A DNA stretch of 64,000 nt from Nocardioides marinus (GCA_019801415.1 JAHVJD010000003.1:248001-312000); one strand, 5' to 3'. Counted from the stretch's first letter, positions 11,951 to 20,824 are shown. The notes: generated by a model from the letters alone, not told the origin. Made by a program: numbers and translations.

Positions 11951-12750
11951 TGTCCGTTCTGATTGTCATTCCCGCCCGCTATGCCTCTACCCGTTATCCG
12001 GGCAAACCGCTCGTTCCGCTGACCGGGGCAACCGGTGTCCAACGCACCTTGGTGGAGCGCTCCTGGCGGGCGGCCTGCTCCGTGCAGGGCGTGGAGCGCG
12101 TTGTTGTTGCAACGGATGACAATCGCATCAAACAGGCTGCCGAGGGGTTCGGCGCCGAAGTGGTGATGACCTCCGAGAGCTGCGCCAACGGCACTGAGCG
12201 TTGCGCCGAAGCCCATGCCAAACTGGGCGGTGGCTATGACATCGTGGTCAACCTGCAGGGGGACGCCCCCCTGACGCCCCATTGGTTCGTCGAGGATCTG
12301 GTGGCAGGGCTGCGCGCGGCGCCGAACATGGGTCTGGCGACCCCCGTACTGCGTTGCAACGGAGAGACGTTGAACAGCTTGCTGGCCGATCGCAAGGCTG
12401 GCCGCGTCGGTGGTACGACAGCGGTATTTGCCGCGGACCATAGTGCGCTCTATTTTTCAAAGGAGGTGCTGCCGTTTTGCGCAGATAGCTTCGCGGATGG
12501 CGAAAAAACGCCGGTGTATCACCATGTCGGTGTATATGCCTACCGCCCGGAGGCGCTGGCAGCATATCCTGATTGGAAGACCGGACCACTGGAGCAGCTT
12601 GAAGGGTTGGAACAGCTACGGTTCATGGAAAACGGCCGCAAGGTTCTATGCGTCGAGGTGGAAGCCCGCGGACGTGAATTCTGGGAGTTGAATAATCCGG
12701 AAGATGTGCCGCGACTGGAAGCCATGATGAAAAAAATGGGGTATGAGTGA
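11950..12750 (+). CDS. kdsB: 3-deoxy-manno-octulosonate cytidylyltransferase
   Basis: Activates Kdo as CMP-Kdo for transfer to lipid A or to capsule. It is 266 residues, near the family norm of about 250. The nucleotide-binding start VIPARYASTRYPGKPL is diagnostic, followed by VVATDD and the VNLQGDAPL motif. The end is FWELNNPEDVPRLE, also typical. Translation is coupled to cysQ. The other Kdo gene here, kdsD, is about 11 kb away. Because it sits next to an export permease it may be a capsule-associated copy; a second kdsB elsewhere cannot be excluded. Confidence 0.95.
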   Translation: MSVLIVIPARYASTRYPGKPLVPLTGATGVQRTLVERSWRAACSVQGVERVVVATDDNRIKQAAEGFGAEVVMTSESCANGTERCAEAHAKLGGGYDIVVNLQGDAPLTPHWFVEDLVAGLRAAPNMGLATPVLRCNGETLNSLLADRKAGRVGGTTAVFAADHSALYFSKEVLPFCADSFADGEKTPVYHHVGVYAYRPEALAAYPDWKTGPLEQLEGLEQLRFMENGRKVLCVEVEARGREFWELNNPEDVPRLEAMMKKMGYE

Positions 12751-12929
12751 CAGGAGATGGTATCGAGGATGGGGAGAGAGATGCGAAATTCAGCGGCGTG
12801 CGGGCGATGCCCCGGGTACAGCCGTTCCGTTTGTTTTTGGAGTTGACCGGACATGAGGCAGGTAAAAGGTTGCGTGGCTTGCAACGTTTGCCAGTGGATG
12901 TTCCGAAGAGAAGAATTTGAGAGATAATC

Positions 12930-13823
12930 ATGCGTAAAAAAGTAACCAAGGCTATTTTCCCGGTTGCAGGCCTGGGTACAAGGTTTCTGCCAGCAACCAA
13001 ATCCGTTCCCAAGGAAATCATGACCTTGGTTGACCGGCCTCTGGTGCAATATGCCATCGACGAGGCGCGTGCCGCTGGGATCAAGGAGTTCATCTTTGTC
13101 ACTTCGCGGGGCAAGGGTGCGCTGGAAGATTACTTCGACCACTCGCCGGTTCTGGAGCAGGAACTGCGCAAGAAGGGCAAGGACGAGCTTCTGGAAGTCC
13201 TGCAAAGCACCAACATGGAATCAGGTGCCATCGCCTATCTGCGGCAGCACAGGGCATTGGGACTGGGGCATGCGGTCTGGTGCGCCCGGCGGCTGATTGC
13301 CAATGAGCCCTTCGCCGTGATCTTGCCCGATGACGTCATCGCGGCCGAAAAACCATGTCTTCAGCAGATGGTGGAAGCCTACGAGGAGACCGGTGGCAAC
13401 ATGGTGGCTGCGATGGAAGTCGCTCCCGAGAAGACCTCTTCTTATGGCGTATTGGACGTGAAGGAAGACATGGGGCGGGTGGTTTCCGCCAATGGAATGG
13501 TCGAAAAGCCGAAAGCCGAAGATGCACCGTCGAATCTCGCAGTGATCGGACGCTATATCCTGGCACCTTCGGTCCTGAAGAACCTCAACAAGATGAAACA
13601 GGGTGCTGGTGGCGAGATCCAACTGACGGATGCCATTGCCGAGGACATCACCAAGGACGTGCCGGTGTATGGCTACCGTTTCCAGGGTGAACGGTTCGAC
13701 TGTGGCTCCAAGGCGGGGTTCCTGCAGGCGACGGTGGCATTCGCGTTGGCACGGGATGAATTGCGCGATGATCTGATGAGCTACATCACCGAGATCGCGC
13801 AGGTCGGCAAGGCCGCGCAGTAA
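12930..13823 (+). CDS. galU: UTP-glucose-1-phosphate uridylyltransferase
   Basis: Makes UDP-glucose from UTP and glucose-1-phosphate. It is 297 residues, normal for GalU. The N-terminus KAIFPVAGLGTRFLPATKS is the nucleotide-binding loop, followed by PKEIMTLVDRPLVQYAIDEA. The active-site DDV (PDDVI), the EKP motif (MVEKPK) and DCGSKAGFLQA near the C-terminus are intact. It is followed by galE, so this pair supplies UDP-glucose and UDP-galactose to the glycosyltransferases just downstream. The 179 bases before it probably hold its own promoter, though I cannot point to a convincing one. Confidence 0.97.
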   Translation: MRKKVTKAIFPVAGLGTRFLPATKSVPKEIMTLVDRPLVQYAIDEARAAGIKEFIFVTSRGKGALEDYFDHSPVLEQELRKKGKDELLEVLQSTNMESGAIAYLRQHRALGLGHAVWCARRLIANEPFAVILPDDVIAAEKPCLQQMVEAYEETGGNMVAAMEVAPEKTSSYGVLDVKEDMGRVVSANGMVEKPKAEDAPSNLAVIGRYILAPSVLKNLNKMKQGAGGEIQLTDAIAEDITKDVPVYGYRFQGERFDCGSKAGFLQATVAFALARDELRDDLMSYITEIAQVGKAAQ

Positions 13824-13892
13824 ACACGCCGCTTTCAGGACATGACACATGGGCCGCCCCAAATCGGGGTGGCCGGCAATGGGACAAAGACA

Positions 13893-14876
13893 GTGACCAA
13901 TATCCTCGTGACCGGAGGCGCCGGCTACATCGGCTCTCATGCTTGCAAGGCCCTGAAAGCCGCAGGCTACACTCCCCTAACCTATGACAATCTGATAACC
14001 GGCTGGCAGCAGGCGGTGAAATTTGGTCCCTTCGAGCAAGGCGATCTGAATGACCGCGCGCGCCTGGACGAGGTCTTTGCCAAGTATGAACCGGCTGCGG
14101 TGATGCATTTCGCCGCCCTGAGCCAGGTTGGCGAAGCGATGAGCGAGCCGGGCCGCTACTGGGCCAACAACACTGGCGGTTCACTGAACCTCATCGAGGC
14201 CGCGGTTGCGGCGGGTTGCCTTGATTTTGTCTTTTCCTCGACCTGCGCCACCTATGGTGAGCATGACAACGTGGTTCTGGATGAAAATACGCCGCAGCTG
14301 CCGCTGAATGCTTATGGTGCCTCCAAACACGCGGTTGAAAACATTCTCAAGGATTTTGGTGCGGCGCACGGGCTGCGGTCGGTGATCTTCCGCTATTTCA
14401 ACGTTGCCGGGGCCGATCCTGAGGCCGAGATCGGCGAGTTCCATCGCCCGGAAACCCATCTGGTGCCGCTGGTGCTGGATGCGATTGCTGGCAAACGCGA
14501 CGCGCTGACCATCTTTGGCACCGATTACGACACGCCGGACGGCACCTGTATTCGCGATTACGTCCATGTCTGTGACTTGGTGGATGCGCATGTTCTGGGC
14601 CTGAAATGGCTGGAAGAGGGCAAGGGCAGCCAGGTCTTCAACCTGGGAACGGGGAGCGGCTTTTCGGTCCGTGAGGTGATGGACCGCGCTGAAGCGGTGA
14701 CTGGTCAGAAAGTTCCGTGCAATATCGGACCGCGCCGTGCTGGTGATTGTACAAAGCTGGTGTCGGGTTCGACCCGTGCGGTCACGGACCTCGGCTGGGA
14801 GCCGCGGCGCTCTACCTTGGACACGATGATTGCCGACGCCTGGAAGTGGCATAAGACAGGCCATTACGAGCGCTGA
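13893..14876 (+). CDS. galE: UDP-glucose 4-epimerase
   Basis: Interconverts UDP-glucose and UDP-galactose with bound NAD+. I start it at GTG 13893 because the product then opens MTNILVTGGAGYIGSH, exactly where the Rossmann NAD-binding motif of GalE proteins begins, with GGGA 8 bases upstream. An ATG at 13842 would add 17 residues unlike the family and has no properly spaced ribosome site. The 327-residue product has SSTCATYG (catalytic Ser/Thr) and YGASKHAVE (YxxxK), then RYFNVAGADP. Only 2 bases separate it from the following glycosyltransferase, so they are one transcript. Confidence 0.95.
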   Translation: MTNILVTGGAGYIGSHACKALKAAGYTPLTYDNLITGWQQAVKFGPFEQGDLNDRARLDEVFAKYEPAAVMHFAALSQVGEAMSEPGRYWANNTGGSLNLIEAAVAAGCLDFVFSSTCATYGEHDNVVLDENTPQLPLNAYGASKHAVENILKDFGAAHGLRSVIFRYFNVAGADPEAEIGEFHRPETHLVPLVLDAIAGKRDALTIFGTDYDTPDGTCIRDYVHVCDLVDAHVLGLKWLEEGKGSQVFNLGTGSGFSVREVMDRAEAVTGQKVPCNIGPRRAGDCTKLVSGSTRAVTDLGWEPRRSTLDTMIADAWKWHKTGHYER

Positions 14877-14878
14877 GC

Positions 14879-15922
14879 ATGCACTCGAGCACTGCCGCGC
14901 CCGACCTGCATCCGCTGAGCCTGACCATGGCTTACAGGATGCGCTGGAAGCGGCGGCGGCTTCTGTGGCGCGCCTTGCGGGCCCGTCACCAATTGCGACT
15001 GGTTTCAGCTCGTCGCTCACAAGTTCCGGCTTCGGGCGTTCTGGTCTTCGTGGTGCTGCGCAACGAAGCCGGGCGCCTGCCGTTTTTTCTTCAGCACTAT
15101 CGCAGGCTTGGAGCGGCGCATTTCTTGGTGGTCGACAATGACAGCGACGACGGAAGTGCGGAGCTGCTGGCGGCACAGCCTGATGTGACCCTGTGGCAGA
15201 CAAGGGCCAGTTACCGCGAGGCGCGTTTCGGATTGGACTGGCTGGGCTGGCTGCTGCTGCGGTATGGGCACGGACGCTGGTGCCTGACCGTCGATGCGGA
15301 TGAATTGCTGGTCTACCCCGGGATGCAGGATTATGGACTTGAGGCTCTGTGCCAGCAGCTGGAGACGCTGGGCCAGCAGGGACTTGGCACCCTGATGTTG
15401 GACCTTTTCCCGAAGGGAGCATTGGGGGACCAGAGCTATGCGTCAGGGCAAAACCCATTGGATGTGCTACCGTGGTTCGATGCAGGCCCTTATCGCGCTG
15501 TGCGGCAACCGCCGCTCGGCAATCTCTGGGTGCAGGGCGGCACCCGAGAGAGGGTGTTTTTCGCGGAGCAGCCGGAACGCTCTCCGACGCTGAACAAGAT
15601 TCCGCTGCTGCGTTGGAACCGGCGCTATGCCTATGTGAATTCGACCCATTCCCTACTGCCACCGCGGTTGAACGGCATGTACAGCGGGCCGGGCGGAAAC
15701 ACGCCTTCTGGCGTGTTGCTGCACACGAAGTTTCTGCCAGAAGTCGTCGCCAAATCGCGCACGGAGAAGGCGCGTCGGCAACATTTCCATACGCCAGATA
15801 ATTTTGACCACTACTACGATCAAATCGCCTCGGCGCCGGACCTGTGGCACGAGGGTGCGCAGCGTTACCAGGGGCCGGAGCAACTGGTCGAGCTTGGCTT
15901 GATGCGTTCTGCCTGGCGCTAG
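14879..15922 (+). CDS. Family 2-like glycosyltransferase (first of a paralogous pair)
   Basis: A 347-residue cytoplasmic glycosyltransferase of the GT2-related type. Key features are a nucleotide-sugar-binding VLRNEAGRLPFFLQHYRRLG, then LVVDNDSDDGS, and the metal-binding DxD-like VDADELLVYP. A long C-terminal half carries WVQGGTRERVFF and LNKIPLLRWNRRYAYVNSTH. The same blocks recur in the next gene at similar spacing, so the two are paralogs. The N-terminus is Arg-rich (YRMRWKRRRLLWRALRARH), perhaps a membrane-surface patch. The start could also be ATG 14927, aligned with the paralog. Sugar specificity is unknown. Confidence 0.85.
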   Translation: MHSSTAAPDLHPLSLTMAYRMRWKRRRLLWRALRARHQLRLVSARRSQVPASGVLVFVVLRNEAGRLPFFLQHYRRLGAAHFLVVDNDSDDGSAELLAAQPDVTLWQTRASYREARFGLDWLGWLLLRYGHGRWCLTVDADELLVYPGMQDYGLEALCQQLETLGQQGLGTLMLDLFPKGALGDQSYASGQNPLDVLPWFDAGPYRAVRQPPLGNLWVQGGTRERVFFAEQPERSPTLNKIPLLRWNRRYAYVNSTHSLLPPRLNGMYSGPGGNTPSGVLLHTKFLPEVVAKSRTEKARRQHFHTPDNFDHYYDQIASAPDLWHEGAQRYQGPEQLVELGLMRSAWR

Positions 15923-16077
15923 GCTGCAGCGGATGTTGCGCGTGCGCCGAGCGGCCGCGTAACCGTTTCTAAGTACGTTGTTAATATACTGCCCCCGTGA
16001 CATATTGTGCAAAGTTCCGATGCGGGCAGACTGGGAGCGGCCTCGCAAGGCGCTTCTTGGGCAGGGATGGAGTTGAC

Positions 16078-17088
16078 GTGGGGCTTTGGGATTCTTACCG
16101 GATGCGCTTGCGGCGCAAGCGGCGCCTGATCCGGGCCGTACGGAAATCGGCCGAGCTGACACTGCTTCAGGACAACACCCGGTCCATCCGTCCCGACGAT
16201 ATCCTGCTGGTCTGCACGATGCGAAACGAGCAGATTCGCCTGCCTTACTTTCTGGAGTACTACCGCAATCTGGGGATCGGCCATTTCCTGTTCGTCGACA
16301 ATGGCTCGAATGATGGCACGGCCGATTACCTGCGCGGGATGGCCGACGTCTCGCTCTGGCACACAGACGCGAGTTACCGGCGCGCAGGGTACGGCATCGA
16401 CTGGATGAATTACCTCAAACGCCGCTATGCGCACGGCCATTGGGTTCTGGTCGTCGACCCGGATGAGTTCTTCATCTATCCCTTCTGCGATACACGCCCT
16501 ATTCGCGCCCTGACGGACTGGCTGGACAATTCGGATCTTCGCAGCTTTGCGGCGATGTTGATCGACGTCTATCCCAAGGGGCGGATCGATGCGGTGTCCT
16601 ATCAGGCTGGGCAGGATCCGCTGGAGATCGCGCAGTGGTTCGACAGCGGCAACTACATGATCTCGCGCAACCCCGAATACGGAAACCTGTGGATACAGGG
16701 CGGCCCGCGGGCGCGGGTGTTCTTTGCGGATCAGCCGAAAAAGGCGCCGGCGCTGAACAAGATCCCGCTGGTCAAATGGGACCGGCGCTATGCCTATGCC
16801 AGCTCTACCCATGCGCTGTTGCCGCGGGGACTGAACCAGGTCTATGCGGCTGATGGCGGCGAAAAGGCCAGCGGTGCGCTGTTACATGCCAAGTTTCTCG
16901 ACACCTTCACGGCCAAGGCCAGGGAGGAGCTGTCGCGCAAGCAGCACTACGGCGGCTCGACCGAATATCGCGCCTACGCCGAAAAGCTGGCTGAGCAACC
17001 GGACCTTTGGTGCAAGTGGAGTGAGAAATACATCAACTGGCGTCAGCTGGAAATTCTGGGCCTGATGTCCAAGGGGAACTGGGCATGA
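16078..17088 (+). CDS. Family 2-like glycosyltransferase (second paralog)
   Basis: A 336-residue glycosyltransferase and close paralog of the preceding gene: CTMRNEQIRLPYFLEYYRNLG, LFVDNGSNDGT, VVDPDEFFIYPF, WIQGGPRARVFF and LNKIPLVKWDRRYAYASSTH line up with it block for block. I chose GTG 16078 because GGAG sits 5 bases upstream and the resulting N-terminus (SYRMRLRRKRRLIRAV) matches the paralog's YRMRWKRRRLLWRAL; a GTG at 15997 would add 27 unrelated residues. It overlaps the next gene by 4 bases (ATGA), so they are translationally coupled. It probably acts in assembling a surface glycan; the sugar is not predictable. Confidence 0.85.
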   Translation: MGLWDSYRMRLRRKRRLIRAVRKSAELTLLQDNTRSIRPDDILLVCTMRNEQIRLPYFLEYYRNLGIGHFLFVDNGSNDGTADYLRGMADVSLWHTDASYRRAGYGIDWMNYLKRRYAHGHWVLVVDPDEFFIYPFCDTRPIRALTDWLDNSDLRSFAAMLIDVYPKGRIDAVSYQAGQDPLEIAQWFDSGNYMISRNPEYGNLWIQGGPRARVFFADQPKKAPALNKIPLVKWDRRYAYASSTHALLPRGLNQVYAADGGEKASGALLHAKFLDTFTAKAREELSRKQHYGGSTEYRAYAEKLAEQPDLWCKWSEKYINWRQLEILGLMSKGNWA

Positions 17089-18785
17089 GCGGGCTGGGCA
17101 TCGTGATGCTGGTGCACACCTCGCTGGAGCGGGCAGCCCAGGTGGCGCGCCATTGGACGGCGAACGGCTGCCCTGTGGTCCTACACGTGGACCGCAACGT
17201 CAGCACGGAGGATTTCCGCGCGTTCCACAGGGCGCTGGCCGATGATCCGCTGGTTCGCTTCTGCAGCCGTCATCGCTGTGAGTGGGGCACTTGGGGTATC
17301 GTGGCCGCCACGCAAGCGGCAAGCGAAGTGATGCTGGAAGAGTTCGCGCAGGTCCGCCATGTCTACCTTGCTTCCGGCTCCTGTCTGCCGCTGCGCCCGG
17401 TACAGGAGCTGATCGACTACCTGGCGGAACGTCCGCGCATCGACTTCATCGAAAGCGCAACAACGGCAGATGTGCCATGGATTGTTGGTGGCCTCAGCCA
17501 TGAGCGGTTCACGCTGCGGTTTCCGTTTTCATGGAAGCGGCACCGGCAGCTCTTTGATCGCTATGTTGCATTGCAGCGGCGTCTGGGCATCCGTCGCCGT
17601 ATCCCCGACGGGTTGGTGCCGCATATGGGCAGCCAGTGGTGGTGTCTGACACGCCAGACCCTTGAGGCGATTTTGCGGGATCCGCGGCGCTCGGAGTTTG
17701 ACGCGTATTTTCGCAAGGTCTGGATACCGGACGAAAGTTACTTTCAGTCGCTGGCGCGGCTCTATTCCAGCAATATCGAAAGCCGCTCGCTGACGCTGTC
17801 CAAGTTCGATTTTCAGGGCAAGCCTCACATCTTCTACGACGATCATCTGCAAATGCTGCGCCGATCGGATTGCTTTGTCGCGCGCAAGATCTGGCCGCAT
17901 GCGGAGCGGCTTTACCAGGCGTTTCTGACCGATGCGGACAGAGCGAGGCCGCGTGCCGAGCCGAATCCCGGCAAGATCGACCGTATCTTCGCCAAGGCGG
18001 TGGAGCGGCGAACCCGTGGTCGCGCTGGGCTGGTCATGCAAAGCCGCTTTCCCGGCGACGGAGCGGAACAGGCGATCACCGCCGGCCCCTACTCTGTGTT
18101 TCAAGGCTTCGCCGAGCTGTTCGATGATTTCGAGCCCTGGCTGGCCCGGCAAACCGGTGCGCGGGTACATGGGCACCTGTTCGGACCGGACCGGGCGGAA
18201 TTTTCCGAGGATCAGAGTTTGGTCAATGGCTGCCTGTCACAAGCGGCGGCGTTGCGGGACTATAATCCCGAGAGCTTCCTGAAGAACCTGATCTGGAACA
18301 CGCGTGGCGAACGCCAGTGTTTTCAGTTTGGCCCGGCGGACAATCAGGCGGTGAACGGGATGCTGGCGCGCGATGGAAATGCGCAGATATCCGTCATCAG
18401 CGGTGCCTGGGCGGTGTCTCTGTTCCGGTCCAGGCGCAGTTTTGCCGACCTCAGACGGCAGGCGGCCCGCCTGCAACAGATCGAGGCGAAACAGCTCGAG
18501 AAACTGCGAGAACCCTGGACCCGCGCCCGCGTCCGCATCTGGACAATGGCGGAATTCGTGGAGGCTCCGATGGAACCCTTGCAGGCGGTGCTGGAGGATA
18601 TGGGCGTCGCCAGCGGGCGAAAATTGCAAGAAGTGCCGACCATGACCAACCTTGAAGGGTTCGGCGAGTTTCTGCAGAATCTGAAGAACCAGGGCATGCA
18701 TCCCTATCTGATGGGGGACTTCCCGGTTGGGCAAAGCCCGGCCAGCCTGAGCAACACTCCCCGCAAACCCTATCTGGTGCGATGA
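17085..18785 (+). CDS. Core-2/I-branching (GT14-type) glycosyltransferase with extra C-terminal domain
   Basis: A 566-residue protein. Residues 1-280 resemble beta-1,6-N-acetylglucosaminyltransferases of the core-2/I-branching type: VMLVHTSLERAAQVARHW, VVLHVDRNVS, CEWGTWGIVAAT, a VYLASGSCLPLRP block, GSQWWCLTRQ, and the WIPDESYFQSL segment. Residues about 310-566 form a second domain that I cannot assign to a known function (it opens QSRFPGDGAEQAI and contains VHGHLFGPDRAEFSEDQ). It corresponds, as far as I recall, to a roseobacter-enriched domain of unknown function attached to GT14 enzymes. It follows the two GT2-like genes and precedes the sulfotransferase by 6 bases, in one probable operon. 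Confidence 0.8.
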   Translation: MSGLGIVMLVHTSLERAAQVARHWTANGCPVVLHVDRNVSTEDFRAFHRALADDPLVRFCSRHRCEWGTWGIVAATQAASEVMLEEFAQVRHVYLASGSCLPLRPVQELIDYLAERPRIDFIESATTADVPWIVGGLSHERFTLRFPFSWKRHRQLFDRYVALQRRLGIRRRIPDGLVPHMGSQWWCLTRQTLEAILRDPRRSEFDAYFRKVWIPDESYFQSLARLYSSNIESRSLTLSKFDFQGKPHIFYDDHLQMLRRSDCFVARKIWPHAERLYQAFLTDADRARPRAEPNPGKIDRIFAKAVERRTRGRAGLVMQSRFPGDGAEQAITAGPYSVFQGFAELFDDFEPWLARQTGARVHGHLFGPDRAEFSEDQSLVNGCLSQAAALRDYNPESFLKNLIWNTRGERQCFQFGPADNQAVNGMLARDGNAQISVISGAWAVSLFRSRRSFADLRRQAARLQQIEAKQLEKLREPWTRARVRIWTMAEFVEAPMEPLQAVLEDMGVASGRKLQEVPTMTNLEGFGEFLQNLKNQGMHPYLMGDFPVGQSPASLSNTPRKPYLVR

Positions 18786-18791
18786 GGCCCG

Positions 18792-20228
18792 ATGTCGTCT
18801 TCTGAAAACTTTGATTATTTTGTTGTCTTCGCAGAAATGCGCACCGGCTCCAATTTTCTGGAGGCCAACCTGAATGCCTATGATGGGCTCAGCTGTCACG
18901 GTGAGGCGTTCAACCCGCATTTCATTGGCTACCCGAACAGGAGTGATCTGCTGGGCGTCAGCCAATCCATGCGCGAGGCGGACCCGGCGCGTTTGATCGA
19001 TGTGATCAAGTCCGAACCGGGCGTGCTGGGGGGATTTCGCTACTTCCACGATCACGATCCAAGGGTCTTGGATCTGATGCTTGAAGACCCGCGCTGCGCC
19101 AAGATCATCCTGACCCGCAACCCCCTGGACAGCTATGTGTCCCGGAAGATCGCCCAGGCGACGGGGCAGTGGAAACTGACCAATGTGAAACGGCGCAAGG
19201 AGGCCAAGGCCGAGTTCGATCCTACGGAATTCGCCTTCCATGTAACGGCCTTGCAGGAGTTTCAGGTCACCTTGCTGAACCGCCTTCAGTCATCGGGCCA
19301 GACCGCGTTCTATATTGCTTACGAGGATCTGCAGAACCTCGGGGTGATGAACGGACTGGCGCGCTGGTTGGGCGTGACGCAACAATTGGACGCGTTGGAC
19401 GAAACGCTCAAGCCGCAGAACCCGGCGCCGGTCCTGTCCAAGGTTTCCAACCCGGAGATGGTGCAACAGGCGTTGATGTCGATGGACAGCTTCAACCTGA
19501 CACGCACGCCGAATTTCGAGCCGCGCCGTGGTCCGGCAGTGCCGAGTTACGTTGCGGGGCGTCAGGTTCCGATGCTCTATCTGCCAATTCGGGGCGGCCC
19601 CGAAGCGGAAGTGGTGCAGTGGATGGCGACGGTGGAGAAGAGCGAGCCAGATCAGTTGCCAACCGGGATGAACCAGAAGCAGCTGCGCGAGTGGAAGCGC
19701 AGCCATGCGGGGTTTCGCAGTTTCACGGTGCTGCGCCATCCGCTTGCACGCGCCCACGCGGTCTTCTGCAGCCGGATCCTCAGCACGGGTGAGAGCAGCT
19801 ATGGGCCGATCCGCAATACGCTGCGGCGGCAGTTCAAATTGGACCTGCCAGCGGATGGGCCGGGAGCGGGCTATTCGCAGTCACGGCATCGCGAGGCGTT
19901 TGTCGGCTTCCTGACCTTCCTCAAGGCCAATCTGGCCGGGCAGACCTCGGTGCGGGTCGATCCCGAATGGGCCAGCCAAAGCCAGATACTGGCTGGCTTC
20001 GCCGAGGTCGGATCGCCGGATCTGGTTTTGCGGGAAACGGAGCTGGCGACAGAACTGCCCGCGCTGGCCCGTCGGCTGGGCGCGCAATCGACAGCGCCCG
20101 TACCGCAGACGGTGCCGGATATGCCCTATGGTCTGGAAGCGATCTACGATGCCGAGTTGGAAAAACTCGCTGCCTCGGTCTACCAGCGCGACTATCTGGC
20201 CTTCGGATTCGAGGCCTGGAAACCGTAG
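18792..20228 (+). CDS. Two-domain sulfotransferase-like protein (NodH/Stf0 type)
   Basis: A 478-residue protein with two sulfotransferase-like halves. The first (about residues 8-200) has a plausible PAPS 5'-phosphosulfate loop MRTGSNFLEANLN and a 3'-phosphate motif LTRNPLDSYVSRKIAQ. The second (about 250-475) has a clear 3'-phosphate motif VLRHPLARAHAVFCSRIL, but its expected 5' loop is degenerate (LPIRGGPEAEVV). Bacterial members such as NodH and Stf0 transfer sulfate from PAPS to glycans or trehalose. Position at the end of a glycosyltransferase operon suggests sulfation of the same surface glycan, and cysQ upstream would remove PAP. Whether the second half is catalytic is uncertain. Confidence 0.8.
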   Translation: MSSSENFDYFVVFAEMRTGSNFLEANLNAYDGLSCHGEAFNPHFIGYPNRSDLLGVSQSMREADPARLIDVIKSEPGVLGGFRYFHDHDPRVLDLMLEDPRCAKIILTRNPLDSYVSRKIAQATGQWKLTNVKRRKEAKAEFDPTEFAFHVTALQEFQVTLLNRLQSSGQTAFYIAYEDLQNLGVMNGLARWLGVTQQLDALDETLKPQNPAPVLSKVSNPEMVQQALMSMDSFNLTRTPNFEPRRGPAVPSYVAGRQVPMLYLPIRGGPEAEVVQWMATVEKSEPDQLPTGMNQKQLREWKRSHAGFRSFTVLRHPLARAHAVFCSRILSTGESSYGPIRNTLRRQFKLDLPADGPGAGYSQSRHREAFVGFLTFLKANLAGQTSVRVDPEWASQSQILAGFAEVGSPDLVLRETELATELPALARRLGAQSTAPVPQTVPDMPYGLEAIYDAELEKLAASVYQRDYLAFGFEAWKP

Positions 20229-20255
20229 TCGTTTCCGTTCAACGCCTGGCGCGGT

Positions 20256-20278
20256 GCAGCGCTCCGCAGGAGCGCTGC
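20256..20278. terminator. Hairpin between convergent genes
   Basis: A perfect 10-bp stem (GCAGCGCTCC with GGAGCGCTGC, loop GCA) lies between the ends of the sulfotransferase and ptsN genes. It lacks a T run on either strand, so it may stop transcription only weakly or be a simple palindrome. Confidence 0.45.
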
Positions 20279-20322
20279 AAGGTGGTCGCTGATGTCAGGA
20301 AACCCGCCTCTGCGCGGACAGA

Positions 20323-20787
20323 TCAGGCAGCCTGCACCGATTGGTTCTCGGTCAGGATCGTATACAGCGTGGACGGTTCGTGGTTGGCACGCAGCTTGGT
20401 GCAGAAGCTTTGCTCGCGCAGGGTGCGGGACACCAGCGCCAGGGCTTTCAGGTGTTCGACGCCAGCGTCTTCCGGCGCAAAGAGCGCAAAGGCGATGTCG
20501 ATCGGCTGACGGTCGACCGCACCGAAATCCAGAGGCTTTTCCAGAATCAGGAAGACGCCACAGACCTCGCTGAGCGTGTCGAGCCGCGCATGCGGCAGGG
20601 CGACGCCGTGGCCGACGCCGGTCGGGCCGAGGCTTTCGCGGTCCAGCAGTGCCTCGACCGTCGTCTGGGCGTTCAGACCATAGGCGGTCTGGGCGACATC
20701 CGCGATTTCCTGAAACAGGCGCTTCTTGCTGGAGGCCGCACCGATTACCCGGACGGCCTCTGGCTTGAGGATGCTGGAAATCTGCAT
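20323..20787 (-). CDS. ptsN: Nitrogen-regulatory PTS protein EIIA(Ntr)
   Basis: The last phosphoacceptor of the PTS(Ntr) chain (EI-Ntr, NPr, EIIA-Ntr), which tunes potassium transport and nitrogen and carbon responses rather than importing sugar. It is 154 residues, the normal size. The phosphorylated histidine is in GVALPHAR (about residue 66), and DRQPIDIAFALFAPED and HLKALALVSRTLR are typical of the family. It follows hpf by 53 bases on the same strand, a conserved order in proteobacteria. Confidence 0.96.
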   Translation of the reverse strand: MQISSILKPEAVRVIGAASSKKRLFQEIADVAQTAYGLNAQTTVEALLDRESLGPTGVGHGVALPHARLDTLSEVCGVFLILEKPLDFGAVDRQPIDIAFALFAPEDAGVEHLKALALVSRTLREQSFCTKLRANHEPSTLYTILTENQSVQAA

Positions 20788-20803
20788 TTGTCTGCTCCGT
20801 TCC

Positions 20804-20824
20804 GGCGCCCCATTCGGGGGCGCC
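20804..20824 (-). terminator. Hairpin between hpf and ptsN
   Basis: An 8-bp stem (GGCGCCCC with GGGGCGCC, loop of 5) fills the short gap between hpf and ptsN. There is no T run, so it may act as a processing or attenuation element rather than a full terminator. Confidence 0.4.

Noticed and set aside
13842-13892. Longer start for galE at ATG 13842
   Set aside because: AGGA abuts the ATG with one base between, and the 17 extra residues do not match GalE; the GTG at 13893 does.
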